Below, piece after piece: positions 45,412 through 53,966 of a DNA stretch of 64,000 nucleotides. Source of the stretch: Hyphomicrobiales bacterium. Lineage in GTDB: Bacteria; Pseudomonadota; Alphaproteobacteria; Rhizobiales; Rhizobiaceae. The number at the start of each line of letters is the position of its first letter. Within the stretch, counting starts at the first letter, position 1. The notes beneath the pieces are model-generated. The model was given only the letters and a program-made list of their open reading frames with translations. It did no database searches and was not told the DNA's origin. The stretch spans positions 310,001-374,000 of the forward strand of contig JAJFHV010000010.1 in NCBI GenBank assembly GCA_021775415.1, in the 5' to 3' direction. A program made the position numbers and the translations under genes.

Positions 45412-45561
45412 CAAAGCGCAATTTGCTCTACTAGTTCCAGCACAGATCGATGCAAGAGATGAGAAGCAGACCCAGGACATTGGCAATGGCCAAGAAGACC
45501 AGTATCTAAATACGTAACTTGTTCCGTTCCGACTGCGAGAACGATATTGAAGGGGAATAGA

Positions 45562-46011
45562 ATGCTCGATGAAACAGACCGGAAATTTCTTGATATTGCC
45601 TATCAGGAAGCGCTCGGTGGATACAATGAAGGTGGCTGTCCTATCGGCTCTGCGCTTGCGGAAGGGAATACGCTGATTGCTCAAGGACGCAACAAGCGTG
45701 TGCAGGAAGGCGATCCTATTGCCCACGGCGAAATGGATTGTCTACGCAAGGCGGGGCGTCAAAAATCCTATCGCAATATGACGCTGTATACTTCACTCAG
45801 TCCCTGCATGATGTGTACCGGAACCATCATTCAGTTTGGTATCCCCCGTGTCGTGATCGGCGAGAACAAAACCTTTGGCGGCAACGAAGACTTGTTGCGT
45901 CAACGCGGTGTTGAGGTCATTATTGCGGACGATGCGGAATGCATCGCCCTGATGGACAAATTCATTGCGGAACAACCCGAGCTCTGGAACGAGGACATAG
46001 CAGAAGAATGA
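45562..46011 (+). CDS. Cytosine deaminase, CDA-fold (yeast FCY1-like)
   Basis: This 149-aa zinc deaminase has ligands and catalytic Glu in [12 protein letters not shown] and [15 protein letters not shown]. Those surroundings resemble fungal cytosine deaminase more than guanine or tRNA adenosine deaminases. It would turn cytosine into uracil. The ATG at 45562 follows AAGGGGAATAGA; a TTG five codons upstream is less likely. Its stop overlaps the upp start (ATGA). Guanine deaminase-type activity is the main alternative. Confidence 0.82.
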   Translation: MLDETDRKFLDIAYQEALGGYNEGGCPIGSALAEGNTLIAQGRNKRVQEGDPIAHGEMDCLRKAGRQKSYRNMTLYTSLSPCMMCTGTIIQFGIPRVVIGENKTFGGNEDLLRQRGVEVIIADDAECIALMDKFIAEQPELWNEDIAEE

Positions 46012-46640
46012 ATAGTAACGTCACGCTGGTTGACCACCCCCTGATTCAACACAAACTAACCTTGATGCGAGAAACCGGGACATCTTCGGCGGTTTTTCGT
46101 CAGTTGCTTCGCGAGATTTCGACGCTTCTGACCTATGAAGTTCTTCGCGATATACCGCTAACCACCAAGAAAATCACAACGCCGATGCAGGAAATGGACG
46201 CACCGGTGATAGCCGGGCGAAAGCTGGCGTTTATCTCAATTCTTCGGGCAGGCAATGGATTGTTGGACGGGATGCTTGATCTTGTGCCATTGGCGCGCGT
46301 CGGCCATATCGGAATTTATCGCGACCATGATACGCTCGAGCCTGTGGAATACTACATGAAAGTTCCAAGCGAAATTGGCGACCGACTGGTGATAGCGGTC
46401 GACCCGATGTTGGCAACGGCAAACTCGGCATCTGCAGCAATCACAAGGCTTAAGGAAGTTGGCGCGAAGAACATCAAGTTTGTTTGTCTTCTTTCTGCCC
46501 CTGAAGGCATTGAGGCTTTGACCGCAGAACATCCAGACGTACCAATTTTCACAGCAGCGATTGACGAAAAACTGAATGAAAAAGGCTACATCCTTCCAGG
46601 CCTCGGCGATGCCGGAGACCGGATGTACGGCACAAAATAA
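46008..46640 (+). CDS. upp: Uracil phosphoribosyltransferase
   Basis: The 210-aa salvage enzyme makes UMP from uracil and PRPP. It has [17 protein letters not shown], the flexible loop [12 protein letters not shown], the PRPP-binding segment [18 protein letters not shown] and a C-terminal [18 protein letters not shown]. In typical Upp the PRPP loop is DPMLATGGS, so Ala-Asn in place of Gly-Gly is a variation worth noting. The start overlaps the deaminase stop, tying cytosine deamination to uracil salvage. Confidence 0.95.
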   Translation: MNSNVTLVDHPLIQHKLTLMRETGTSSAVFRQLLREISTLLTYEVLRDIPLTTKKITTPMQEMDAPVIAGRKLAFISILRAGNGLLDGMLDLVPLARVGHIGIYRDHDTLEPVEYYMKVPSEIGDRLVIAVDPMLATANSASAAITRLKEVGAKNIKFVCLLSAPEGIEALTAEHPDVPIFTAAIDEKLNEKGYILPGLGDAGDRMYGTK

Positions 46641-46656
46641 GAGCATCGTCAGCCGG

Positions 46657-47547
46657 TCAGGCTTCGGCAAATTCTTCTTGGCGATATCCCTGGAGATACA
46701 GTAACGCTGTCAGGTCTCCATGGTTGATGTTGATATCGCTTTTGGCTGCAACTGACGGCTTTGCTCTAAATGCAACGCCTGATCCCGCGCCTAAAATCAT
46801 CGGTAAGTCGTTTGCGCCGTCACCAACGGCAATTGTGTCTTTCAGTTCCATACCCTGTGTTCCACATAATTCAATCAAGGTATCCAATTTGGTTTGTTGA
46901 CCCAATATTGGCTCGGCTACCTGGCCTGTAAACTTCCCATCTCGGCTCAGTAAGATATTCGCTCGAAACTCATTAAACCCAACCATCCCGGCAATTTGCT
47001 CCGCGAAAACAGTGAAGCCACCCGATACCAGGGCGCAGTAACCACTATTGGCTCGCATTGTGGCGACAAGCTCCAATGCTCCTGGTGTAATTGTGATGCA
47101 ATCATTCAAGACTTTTGCGACAACTTCGCAATCCAGACCCGCAAGAAGTGCCACCCGCTTGCGTAGCGCCATCTCAAAACCAATCTCTCCGTTCATTGCC
47201 TGCTCAGTAATAGATGCAACTTGTGGCTTCAGGCCAACTTCTGCGGCAAGTTCATCGATGCACTCCTGTTCAATGATGGTTGAGTCCATATCGGCGATGA
47301 GCAGTTTCTTTTTCCGGTTTTCAGATGGTTGGATAATTGCATCTATTTTCAAACCGGCTGTGTGTTCTGCCACGAGCCGTTGCACCTCATCATGCCTCAG
47401 GTTGGGATCAATTTTGATGTCACACGCAACCCCTTCCCTGAGCCATTCGGTTTGATCTATTCCAATTTCAGTCGCAATTGCTTGGCAAAATTCTCTCTCG
47501 AGAAGTTGCCCCTTGGAATCACAAATCAGGGTTAGAACGTGGTTCAT
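46657..47547 (-). CDS. serB: Phosphoserine phosphatase
   Basis: The 296-aa HAD phosphatase has the nucleophile motif ADMDSTIIEQECIDELA, motif II LVSGGFTVFA and motif IV VGDGANDLPMI. It hydrolyses phosphoserine to serine, the last step of serine synthesis. The N-terminal 90 residues form the ACT-like part seen in longer SerB proteins. Convergent with upp, 16 bp apart; housekeeping and apparently unrelated to the pyrimidine locus. Confidence 0.95.
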   Translation of the reverse strand: MNHVLTLICDSKGQLLEREFCQAIATEIGIDQTEWLREGVACDIKIDPNLRHDEVQRLVAEHTAGLKIDAIIQPSENRKKKLLIADMDSTIIEQECIDELAAEVGLKPQVASITEQAMNGEIGFEMALRKRVALLAGLDCEVVAKVLNDCITITPGALELVATMRANSGYCALVSGGFTVFAEQIAGMVGFNEFRANILLSRDGKFTGQVAEPILGQQTKLDTLIELCGTQGMELKDTIAVGDGANDLPMILGAGSGVAFRAKPSVAAKSDININHGDLTALLYLQGYRQEEFAEA

Positions 47548-47788
47548 CCTCTAAGTATTTCCTTGATCCAAAAACTTGTTTCTACCAATTCACGCGCAGA
47601 ATCTCTGCCTGCATTTCATCGAATTTCATGTGGTTGTAAACTGCCAGTATTTTATTTGCGACATTTTTAGTCGCTCATATTGACATGGGCATTGTGCCGA
47701 TCAATTGCTCTCAGTGGGCCACCCCTCCCCAAAGAGGGGCAGCGTTACACATAATATTTTTCTTTTTTATCAGTGGTTTACAGTTTTA
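47548..47788. other. Intergenic stretch between serB and integrase relic
   Basis: No coding region is seen. CCCCTC and GAGGGG around a short CCAAA loop (about 47722-47740) form a small hairpin followed by non-T-rich sequence, a weak terminator candidate at best. Confidence 0.4.
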
Positions 47789-48041
47789 TTAAATTTGGTG
47801 CGTGTCAGAATTATGCCCAAAAATTGCATCTGTAATAGTTGGGTCTTCCAATGCATGCTCGTAGGTTTTCAAGACTTGAGTGGCGTCTTTCCAGCCTCCT
47901 AACTTTCGTTTGGCGAGTGAGAGCCGTTTGGCTGTCGAGATTCACATCACCCCAAGTCAAATTAGTGGCCTCAGATATCCGTGCTCCAGTCCCAAACATG
48001 AACAAACACAATGCTCCGAGATGAGATTGAAACATCTCCAA
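47789..48041 (-). pseudogene. Tyrosine recombinase (phage-type integrase) remnant
   Basis: On the minus strand, one frame from 48041 reads FMFGTGARISEATNLTWGDVNLD, the box I Arg motif of tyrosine recombinases. A +1 shift then gives GGWKDATQVLKTYEHALEDP and stops at 47789-47791; this is the C-terminal segment with the nucleophilic Tyr (KTYEHA). The His-x-x-Arg box II normally between them is missing, as are the N-terminal two thirds. So it is an internally deleted, frameshifted relic of an integrated element. No flanking tRNA or att duplication was found. Confidence 0.8.
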
Positions 48042-48060
48042 AAATTGACGTCAAAGGGTG

Positions 48061-48117
48061 TAAGCAGACATAGTAACACCCACACGCGACGTCTGCTTTA
48101 CTCTATAAGCAGACATA
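48061..48117. repeat. Short direct/inverted repeats beside the integrase relic
   Basis: TAAGCAGACATA occurs at 48061-48072 and again at 48106-48117; the inverted copy GTCTGCTT at 48091-48098 pairs with AAGCAGAC of the second copy to make an 8-bp hairpin. The closeness to the recombinase remnant suggests leftover element-end or att sequence, but function is not shown. Confidence 0.45.
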
Positions 48118-48198
48118 AACCGCTATCCACAAAGATTGAATATCAACCGAGAACAACTGCCACATCGTGCATTTTCAAAGGCACAATGCCGATGAACA

Positions 48199-48405
48199 TC
48201 AATCTTGTTTTTGTGCGGTTAACCAAACCAGAATGTCATGCTCGGCTTGTACTTCGGATATTGGGTATTCTTGGGAAATTTTATCCGCAAGCCTTAAGCG
48301 ATTACCACCAATGCGGTGAAGGTCTTCATCTGTAAGTTTGGGCCAGTGTTTCTGTATTCTGGTTTTCCAAATTGCCCAATTAGCGTCAATAATTTTCCAG
48401 TCCAT
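48199..48405 (-). CDS. CsbD/YjbJ-like small stress protein
   Basis: The 68-aa protein starts MDWKIIDANWAIWKTRIQKHWPKLTDEDLHRIGG, matching the pattern of the CsbD family (W-x-x-I-x-x-N-W ... W-x-K-L-T-D-x-D). CsbD-like proteins are small, abundant and stress-induced, of unknown function. AAGGATGCATT precedes the ATG at 48403-48405; the longer frame has no such site. FNR-like boxes lie 66-99 bp upstream, so oxygen-linked control is possible. Confidence 0.72.
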   Translation of the reverse strand: MDWKIIDANWAIWKTRIQKHWPKLTDEDLHRIGGNRLRLADKISQEYPISEVQAEHDILVWLTAQKQD

Positions 48406-48468
48406 AATGCATCCTTTCCAAAGCTTTGCTTTCACTTGTGATTGAATAGCAGCTCAAGAGCCGTTGGG

Positions 48469-48509
48469 ATTTGCGCTAGATCAATTGCATTTAATCTAGC
48501 GCAAACGGC
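48469..48509. promoter_or_regulatory. Inverted repeat carrying two FNR/FixK-like boxes
   Basis: TTGCGCTAGATCAA (48471-48484) and, on the other strand, TTGCGCTAGATTAA (complement of 48491-48504) face each other, forming a perfect 12-bp-arm inverted repeat (TTTGCGCTAGAT / ATCTAGCGCAAA). Each box resembles the TTGAT-N4-ATCAA FNR consensus, and the first is identical to the box upstream of hemN. It lies in the 384-bp gap between csbD-like and fnrL; the remaining bases (48510-48789) show no gene. Confidence 0.65.
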
Positions 48510-48789
48510 CCTTGTGGTTGAATTGGATGGCTCTAGTCGGTTCGGTGGTGCCGTACACTAAGAGAAACCGCATTGTCTGTTGTCTCCTGAATTACCAGTG
48601 CCTTGTTTTTCCAAGTTACCAACCTGCATTTCTAACGTGTTTCAGCTAACTTGATTTCCCCGCATTTGTGCGATTGCATCACGAACACAAAGACCAAATG
48701 GCGAATTATGTATTGTAAAATAATTGGACATATTTGAATTGTTTGATCCTGCAACCCACATACAATAGGTTAGCCTGAACATCATACTG

Positions 48790-49566
48790 GTGATGCAACG
48801 ATACAAAGGAATTTCGAAATTGAGTGGGCACGAACGCAAAGACGTTCACAATTCTGATGTTCCAATTCTTTGTCAGGCCTGTGAGGCCCGGCACAAGGGA
48901 ATTTGTGGAGCGCTAGATCCCGATCAATTGGTTCGCCTCAGCAAGAGTACAACCAAACATGTCCACGCAAGAGAAGACGAACTAATAACGGCAGGGGAAG
49001 AACCGCAGCGTTACTCCAACGTTATGGGTGGAATTGTAAAGCTCACAAAACTGATGGCAGACGGGCGTCAACAGATTGTTGGCTTGCAGTTTGCGCCGGA
49101 TTTTCTTGGGCGCCCCTTCGCCGGGGAAAGCAAAGTTTCGGCAGAAGCGGCAACGGAAGTAAGATTATGCTCTTTCCCCAAGACGGTCTTGGAGGAGATG
49201 ATGCAGGAGTCGCAGGGGATGGAGCATCGACTGCATTCACAAACCCTGAAGGAGCTGGATGAGGCACGTGAGTGGATGCTAACCCTTGGAAGGAAATCTG
49301 CCCAGGAAAAAGTGGCTAGTTTTCTCTATTTGGTTGCAACTCACATTGATCCGGAGCGTGAGATCGACGACAAACCGATTGTTGTGGAATTGCCCCTCAA
49401 GCGTTCTGATATTGCAGATTTTTTGGGACTTACAATCGAGACAGTAAGTCGGCAGTTAACAAACTTGCGAAAGAGCGGAATGATTGAGATAGAAAACAAT
49501 CGCCAAGTTACCGTTCCCAATCTCGCAAAGCTAAGGAATTGTACAGAACAGAATCTTGATACTTGA
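48790..49566 (+). CDS. fnrL: FNR-type oxygen-sensing regulator (FnrL-like)
   Basis: The 258-aa CRP/FNR family activator has N-terminal cysteines C28, C31 and C39 (CQACEARHKGIC) plus C127, enough for an oxygen-labile 4Fe-4S cluster. The cyclic-nucleotide-binding-like barrel is followed by the HTH SDIADFLGLTIETVSRQLTNLRKSGMI, whose Glu, Ser and Arg read TTGAT-N4-ATCAA sites. Such boxes precede the genes around it, so it is probably the local regulator of the nitrate/anaerobic module. Confidence 0.93.
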   Translation: MMQRYKGISKLSGHERKDVHNSDVPILCQACEARHKGICGALDPDQLVRLSKSTTKHVHAREDELITAGEEPQRYSNVMGGIVKLTKLMADGRQQIVGLQFAPDFLGRPFAGESKVSAEAATEVRLCSFPKTVLEEMMQESQGMEHRLHSQTLKELDEAREWMLTLGRKSAQEKVASFLYLVATHIDPEREIDDKPIVVELPLKRSDIADFLGLTIETVSRQLTNLRKSGMIEIENNRQVTVPNLAKLRNCTEQNLDT

Positions 49567-49576
49567 TCATCCAGGC

Positions 49577-50068
49577 TTATTTGATTCGCACCATTGGGAT
49601 TAAATGTTCAACTTCAAATGCGATGTGCCTCCGCTTTCCTTCAAAAAAACCGCGAAACATATATGAGAGAGATTTTGCACTGAATTCATCTGAATCGTGG
49701 ACAAAATCAATCAGACTCGCGCTGATTTCTTCCGCATAGCTTTCATCTTCCCAATGTTCGAATTTCAAACGTTCCAGGGTTTGTTCCATTTGTGCCGCAC
49801 TGGTTCTAATGCGCCTCAACTCGGGAAATAAATTCTCTTCCTCAAAGTTATGTGCTCGCTTGATGATCGGGCAAATGCATCTGGCCAGCGCCAGACACTC
49901 CTGCCGATTAACTTCATGTGGCAAACCGTCGGCAATCCGCTCCAACCGATCGCACAATTGCAATATGGCATTGTGGTGTTTCACCAACTCGACCATTGTC
50001 GAACTGAGGGCCCCATTACCGCCGCGGCTTGAACTTGGATCTTTGCGCTCTGAGAGCTTTTTGCTCAT
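49577..50068 (-). CDS. Hemerythrin-like HHE-domain protein
   Basis: The 163-aa mostly helical protein has conserved His/Glu pairs: ELVKHHNAILQL, RAHNFEEENLFPELR, LKFEHWEDES and RRHIAFEVEHLIPM, consistent with a di-iron HHE cation-binding fold. HHE proteins next to FNR/NnrS genes often handle nitric oxide, oxygen or iron-sulfur repair. It is convergent with fnrL (10 bp) and has an FNR box 65 bp upstream. Confidence 0.8.
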   Translation of the reverse strand: MSKKLSERKDPSSSRGGNGALSSTMVELVKHHNAILQLCDRLERIADGLPHEVNRQECLALARCICPIIKRAHNFEEENLFPELRRIRTSAAQMEQTLERLKFEHWEDESYAEEISASLIDFVHDSDEFSAKSLSYMFRGFFEGKRRHIAFEVEHLIPMVRIK

Positions 50069-50132
50069 CGGTTTCTCGATATTGGTAAATCCATCAAATT
50101 ACCATCGTTAGGTTGTTCTGTGATGAACATCC

Positions 50133-50146
50133 TTGATTTGGATCAA
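50133..50146. promoter_or_regulatory. FNR box upstream of HHE gene
   Basis: TTGATTTGGATCAA is an exact TTGAT-N4-ATCAA FNR/FixK site, 65 bp before the HHE start, a distance typical of class I/II activation. Confidence 0.85.
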
Positions 50147-50265
50147 TAAGCGTCGAGCTTTTGGGTTTTGGTGCATTTGTGTGAATTTAGAACTATGGCC
50201 AGAACACCGCTCTGGAGGATGGTGCAAAACCTATATCCTTGCCGATGAGAGTAACAATCCAGATT

Positions 50266-50279
50266 TTGATTGAGATCAA
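50266..50279. promoter_or_regulatory. FNR box upstream of usp
   Basis: TTGATTGAGATCAA is a second exact FNR site, 87 bp before the universal stress protein start. With the box at 50133 it makes the 297-bp divergent region a two-way anaerobic promoter. Confidence 0.85.
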
Positions 50280-50365
50280 GGAAGCAATATTGGCAACAGC
50301 GTAAATTTCTCCCAGTTGCCGATGGGAACAGCCCCATCAGCTTTACAGCAGCGGAGATAATACCC

Positions 50366-51196
50366 ATGGCATACAAATCACTGCTTACAGTCCACTCGGT
50401 AAGTGATGGGATCGAAACACTCAATCCAATCCTGGAGCTCGCAAATTCAATGGATGTCCATCTCGACATTGTCGTTCTGGGCGTACTGCTTCCCCCACCT
50501 GCAACAGTCTACGGCACTTTTCCAGGCGACTACTGGCGGGAAAACAACGAACATGTATTTTCTGATGCGAAGGCCCGAGCTGAAGCGATTGAAAATATCG
50601 TTCAGGATAGGGGGCTGTCCGCCAGTGTAATCAGCGAATGTGTCGACCGGGGTGCCATCGACCGGGCAATTTCTCCCTATGCATTGTGCTCGGATTTGTG
50701 TGTACTGCCGAAATTCGTGGTTAGTGAAAATTCAGCGATTGAGAAGGTATTCAATGGCATATTGTTTTCAACGGGTCGTCCTCTGCTATTGCTAGGAACT
50801 GAAGCATTTGACCTTGATGCGATTAAGAGCATGATTGTTGCGTGGGACGGGGGTGCTGAAGCTGCCTCTGCTGCACATCTGGCATTGCCTTTGCTGCAAA
50901 AGGCGAAGGATGTCCATGTAGTGATGGTCGATCCCAAGCCATTGGAAAATGGCGGTCACTCCGGCGATGATATTGCCGTCTATCTGGCCCGCCACGACTT
51001 GAAGGTAACAGTCGACCGAATTCCAGATGACGGCATGAGTGTTGGCCAGGCCTTGCTTCAGCATACCGTAAACACCAATGCCAACCTGTTGGTCATGGGC
51101 GCGTATGGGCACTCAAGAATTCGAGAATGGTTGCTCGGTGGCGCAACTCAAGAAATTCTGGACACCGCCGAGTTGCCAATCTTGATGGCCCATTGA
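50366..51196 (+). CDS. Tandem-domain universal stress protein
   Basis: This is a 276-aa protein with two Usp-like halves; the second ends NLLVMGAYGHSRIREWLLGGATQEILDTAELPILMAH, the ATP-loop G-x2-G-x9-G(S/T) type. The start at 50366-50368 follows GGAGATAATACCC; the longer open frame covers the FNR box and is not coding. Under FNR control it probably supports anaerobic or NO stress survival. Confidence 0.85.
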   Translation: MAYKSLLTVHSVSDGIETLNPILELANSMDVHLDIVVLGVLLPPPATVYGTFPGDYWRENNEHVFSDAKARAEAIENIVQDRGLSASVISECVDRGAIDRAISPYALCSDLCVLPKFVVSENSAIEKVFNGILFSTGRPLLLLGTEAFDLDAIKSMIVAWDGGAEAASAAHLALPLLQKAKDVHVVMVDPKPLENGGHSGDDIAVYLARHDLKVTVDRIPDDGMSVGQALLQHTVNTNANLLVMGAYGHSRIREWLLGGATQEILDTAELPILMAH

Positions 51197-51286
51197 TGGA
51201 CCAACTGCATTCTGTTTTCGCTTAGCCGGGAATTTGTGGTTGGAATAGGATACTGATGTCAGGATACAGATGTCTTTTGAATTCTC

Positions 51287-52483
51287 ATGCGAAGGTTCCT
51301 AGTGCCAAACTCGCGGACGCGTAACTTTGAAGGCCCAGCTATTTTAAGCTATGGTTTCAGGCCATTTTTTCTACTTGGGTCGCTGTATTCCGGTCTGTCC
51401 ATGATTTTGTGGCTTCCGCAATTTTATGGGGAACTGGAACTATCGACGATATTCGTACCAATTGACTGGCATATCCATGAATTATTTTTCGGCTTCCTCC
51501 CCGCTGTAGTAACCGGCTTTCTGTTCACCGCAGTTCCAAACTGGACCGGTAGGTTACCGATAAGGGGAACTCCACTCCTTGTTCTCTTACTGCTTTGGCT
51601 TGCCGGGCGAATTGCCATCACTTTCTCGGTCAAAATCGACTGGCTGCCAACCATGGTGATTGATCTGGCATTTTTGACTGCCATTTGTGCCGTGGTTGGA
51701 AGGGAAATCATCGCTGGAGAAAATTGGCGTAATCTCAAAGTTCTGTTACCGCTTTTACTCCTACTGACGGCAAATGCCGGATTTCATTTGGAGGCAAATG
51801 CCAGTGGGGTAACAGATATCAGCAGACGCATGGCAATCGCTGCCCCGATTATTCTGATCGTGCTTATCGGGGGAAGAATTGTTCCCAGCTTCACCCGAAA
51901 CTGGTTGAAGAAAGAGAACCCAGGTCGCCTCCCCTCATCTTTCAACCGCCTAGATATTACCTCAGTCCTCACGGTTGTTGTTGGTTTGACATCCTGGATT
52001 GGATTTCCGGATACAATGATTACCAGCCTACTTCTGTTGGTTGCATCTTTGTTACAGTTTGCCAGATTATCGCGCTGGGCAGGAGACCGGACACTCAAGG
52101 AACCGCTGGTAACCATTCTGCATGTTGGGTATTTTTTTATTCCCGCAGGCTTGGGATTATTGGGTTTATCGCACTTGTTTCCTTATGAGGTTCAGCAAAT
52201 TGCGGGAGTACACGCATTGGGCGCAGGCGCAATAGGCACAATGACATTGGCTGTCATGACGCGCGCATCACTGGGACATACGGGACAACCCACACGAGCG
52301 GGAGTTTTTGTAATACTCATGTTTGCAAGTGTGTTGATCGCAGCAATTGCGAGAATTTCCGTGGGACTCAATCTTGGCTCACATGATGTGATGCTTCATG
52401 TTGCTGCATTTGGATGGTTTGCCGCATTTACAGGCTTCGGTCTTATGTTCGGGCCGGCGCTGATTGGGTGGAAACCCAAGTAG
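51287..52483 (+). CDS. nnrS: NnrS-family membrane protein
   Basis: This 398-aa integral membrane protein has about twelve hydrophobic segments. Key blocks AILSYGFRPFFLLGSLYSGLSM, WHIHELFFGFLPAVVTGFLFTAVPNWTGR and HALGAGAIGTMTLAVMTRASLGHTG hold the conserved His residues thought to bind heme/copper. NnrS relieves nitrosative stress during denitrification. It follows usp on the same strand by 90 bp. Confidence 0.9.
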   Translation: MRRFLVPNSRTRNFEGPAILSYGFRPFFLLGSLYSGLSMILWLPQFYGELELSTIFVPIDWHIHELFFGFLPAVVTGFLFTAVPNWTGRLPIRGTPLLVLLLLWLAGRIAITFSVKIDWLPTMVIDLAFLTAICAVVGREIIAGENWRNLKVLLPLLLLLTANAGFHLEANASGVTDISRRMAIAAPIILIVLIGGRIVPSFTRNWLKKENPGRLPSSFNRLDITSVLTVVVGLTSWIGFPDTMITSLLLLVASLLQFARLSRWAGDRTLKEPLVTILHVGYFFIPAGLGLLGLSHLFPYEVQQIAGVHALGAGAIGTMTLAVMTRASLGHTGQPTRAGVFVILMFASVLIAAIARISVGLNLGSHDVMLHVAAFGWFAAFTGFGLMFGPALIGWKPK

Positions 52484-52517
52484 CATTTGTGCAACTCACC
52501 TCATCCGCAATTGTATT

Positions 52518-53870
52518 TTAGGCAGCCTTGCTGTGAGTTCTGCCGCCACGTTCGAGATAAATGTCAAAGCAAGCTGCGACATGACGAATGATAAATCTCA
52601 TATTCTTGTCGACAATGAGTTTACCATCCCTGACATCCACCAGTCTATCCTCTACAAGCTCGTTCAATCTTTCATTACCCTGCAGCAAGAGGCCACTATC
52701 CACTCCATGAAGTGCGCAAATTTGTCCGACATCCGCCTCGAAATAACACATAAGGTTTTCAATTATAGTAGCTCGGAGCTGGTCATCAGCTGTCATCTGG
52801 TATCCTTTAGCGGTCGCGAGATTGCTACTGCTTACCGCACTTTTGTATCGCCCCAACGCGACTTCGTTTTGAACATATCCATCACCGACGCGGCCAATTG
52901 AGGAAGCTCCCAAGCCAATCAAAGTTTCGCTGGTGTCTGTGGTGTATCCTTGGAAATTCCGGTGTAGTTGACCTTTCTCATGTGCGATCGAAAGGGAATC
53001 TCCCGGCAAAGCAAAATGATCAAGGCCAATACGCCGATAGCCTGCAGCAACAAGTGTTTCGGAAATCGCCTCAGCCTGCTCGTGGCGTTCTTTCCCGTCA
53101 GGCAGTGTATGCTCGTCAAATATACGCTGGTGTTTCTTGAACGTTGGAATGTGGGCATAGCCAAATACCGAAAAACGGTCCGGCTGCATCTCCAGTGCCC
53201 GTTGGGTTGTTTGGATGCACGATTCACCAGTTTGGTGCGGTAGCCCGTAGATCAAATCAAAATTAATTCCTCCAATGCCCGATTTGTGCAGTTCAGACAC
53301 AGCGATCTCTGTCTGCTGAATTGTTTGGGTGCGATTGATTGCTTCCTGAACCTTCGGATCGAAGCTCTGAACACCCAGGCTTGCTCGACTTACCCCTGCC
53401 TCACCGAGCGCATCACACATTTCAGATGTTAGGGTGCGAGGGTCAATTTCAATGGCCGTCTCGGTTAAATCATTAATCTGGAAATTCTTCTCCAAGTGCT
53501 TCATCAATTCGAAAAATTTCGCTGGACCGATGATGGTTGGCGTTCCACCGCCAAAATGAATGTGACGCGCCTGAATTGCCTGGTTAATGGCTTTTGAAGT
53601 GATTTCTATTTCCTGATGCAGTGCAGACAGGTAATCAACAACTGGAGCGTCACGAAAGGAAACCTTGGTGTGACAGCCACAATACCAGCACATGGAGCTG
53701 CAGAAGGGTATGTGAATATAAAGGGAAACCGGTGTTTTGACTGGAATGTTTGAAAGCCATTCACGATAGGTGGTGGCGTCAATCTTATCGGAGAAATTGG
53801 GGGCCGTTGGATAACTTGTATATCGCGGTAATCTTTCTTCGCTGTATTTTTCGAGCAATCTCTCGCGCAT
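52518..53870 (-). CDS. hemN: Oxygen-independent coproporphyrinogen III dehydrogenase
   Basis: The 450-aa radical-SAM enzyme has the cluster motif CSSMCWYCGC preceded by YIHIPF, the typical N-terminal RYTSYPTAPNFSD and the SAM-binding GGGTPT. It makes protoporphyrinogen IX without oxygen, supplying heme for anaerobic respiration such as the nitrate reductase here. An FNR-like box lies 64 bp upstream. Confidence 0.95.
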   Translation of the reverse strand: MRERLLEKYSEERLPRYTSYPTAPNFSDKIDATTYREWLSNIPVKTPVSLYIHIPFCSSMCWYCGCHTKVSFRDAPVVDYLSALHQEIEITSKAINQAIQARHIHFGGGTPTIIGPAKFFELMKHLEKNFQINDLTETAIEIDPRTLTSEMCDALGEAGVSRASLGVQSFDPKVQEAINRTQTIQQTEIAVSELHKSGIGGINFDLIYGLPHQTGESCIQTTQRALEMQPDRFSVFGYAHIPTFKKHQRIFDEHTLPDGKERHEQAEAISETLVAAGYRRIGLDHFALPGDSLSIAHEKGQLHRNFQGYTTDTSETLIGLGASSIGRVGDGYVQNEVALGRYKSAVSSSNLATAKGYQMTADDQLRATIIENLMCYFEADVGQICALHGVDSGLLLQGNERLNELVEDRLVDVRDGKLIVDKNMRFIIRHVAACFDIYLERGGRTHSKAA

Positions 53871-53933
53871 ATTCGCACCATTGTATTTATACGATTACGG
53901 TAATGACAATGCCCTATGCAGATGAATGTCTCC

Positions 53934-53947
53934 TTGCGCTAGATCAA
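53934..53947. promoter_or_regulatory. FNR-like box upstream of hemN
   Basis: TTGCGCTAGATCAA has the conserved right half ATCAA and a degenerate left half, and is identical to the box at 48471. It sits 64 bp before the hemN start in the 96-bp gap after the DUF2478 gene. Confidence 0.7.
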
Positions 53948-53966
53948 CTCGCGAGAGTGATAGATT

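Noticed and set aside
45939-46007. N-terminal extension of upp
   Set aside because: It only reads through the deaminase gene in another frame; the family N-terminus starts at the ATGA overlap.
47811-48041. 76-aa open frame as an intact small gene
   Set aside because: Its second half matches recombinase only after a frame change, and the first half is an internal integrase motif, so it is a pseudogene piece.
48061-48117. Short repeats as a CRISPR array
   Set aside because: Only two 12-bp direct copies, no regular spacers, no cas genes.
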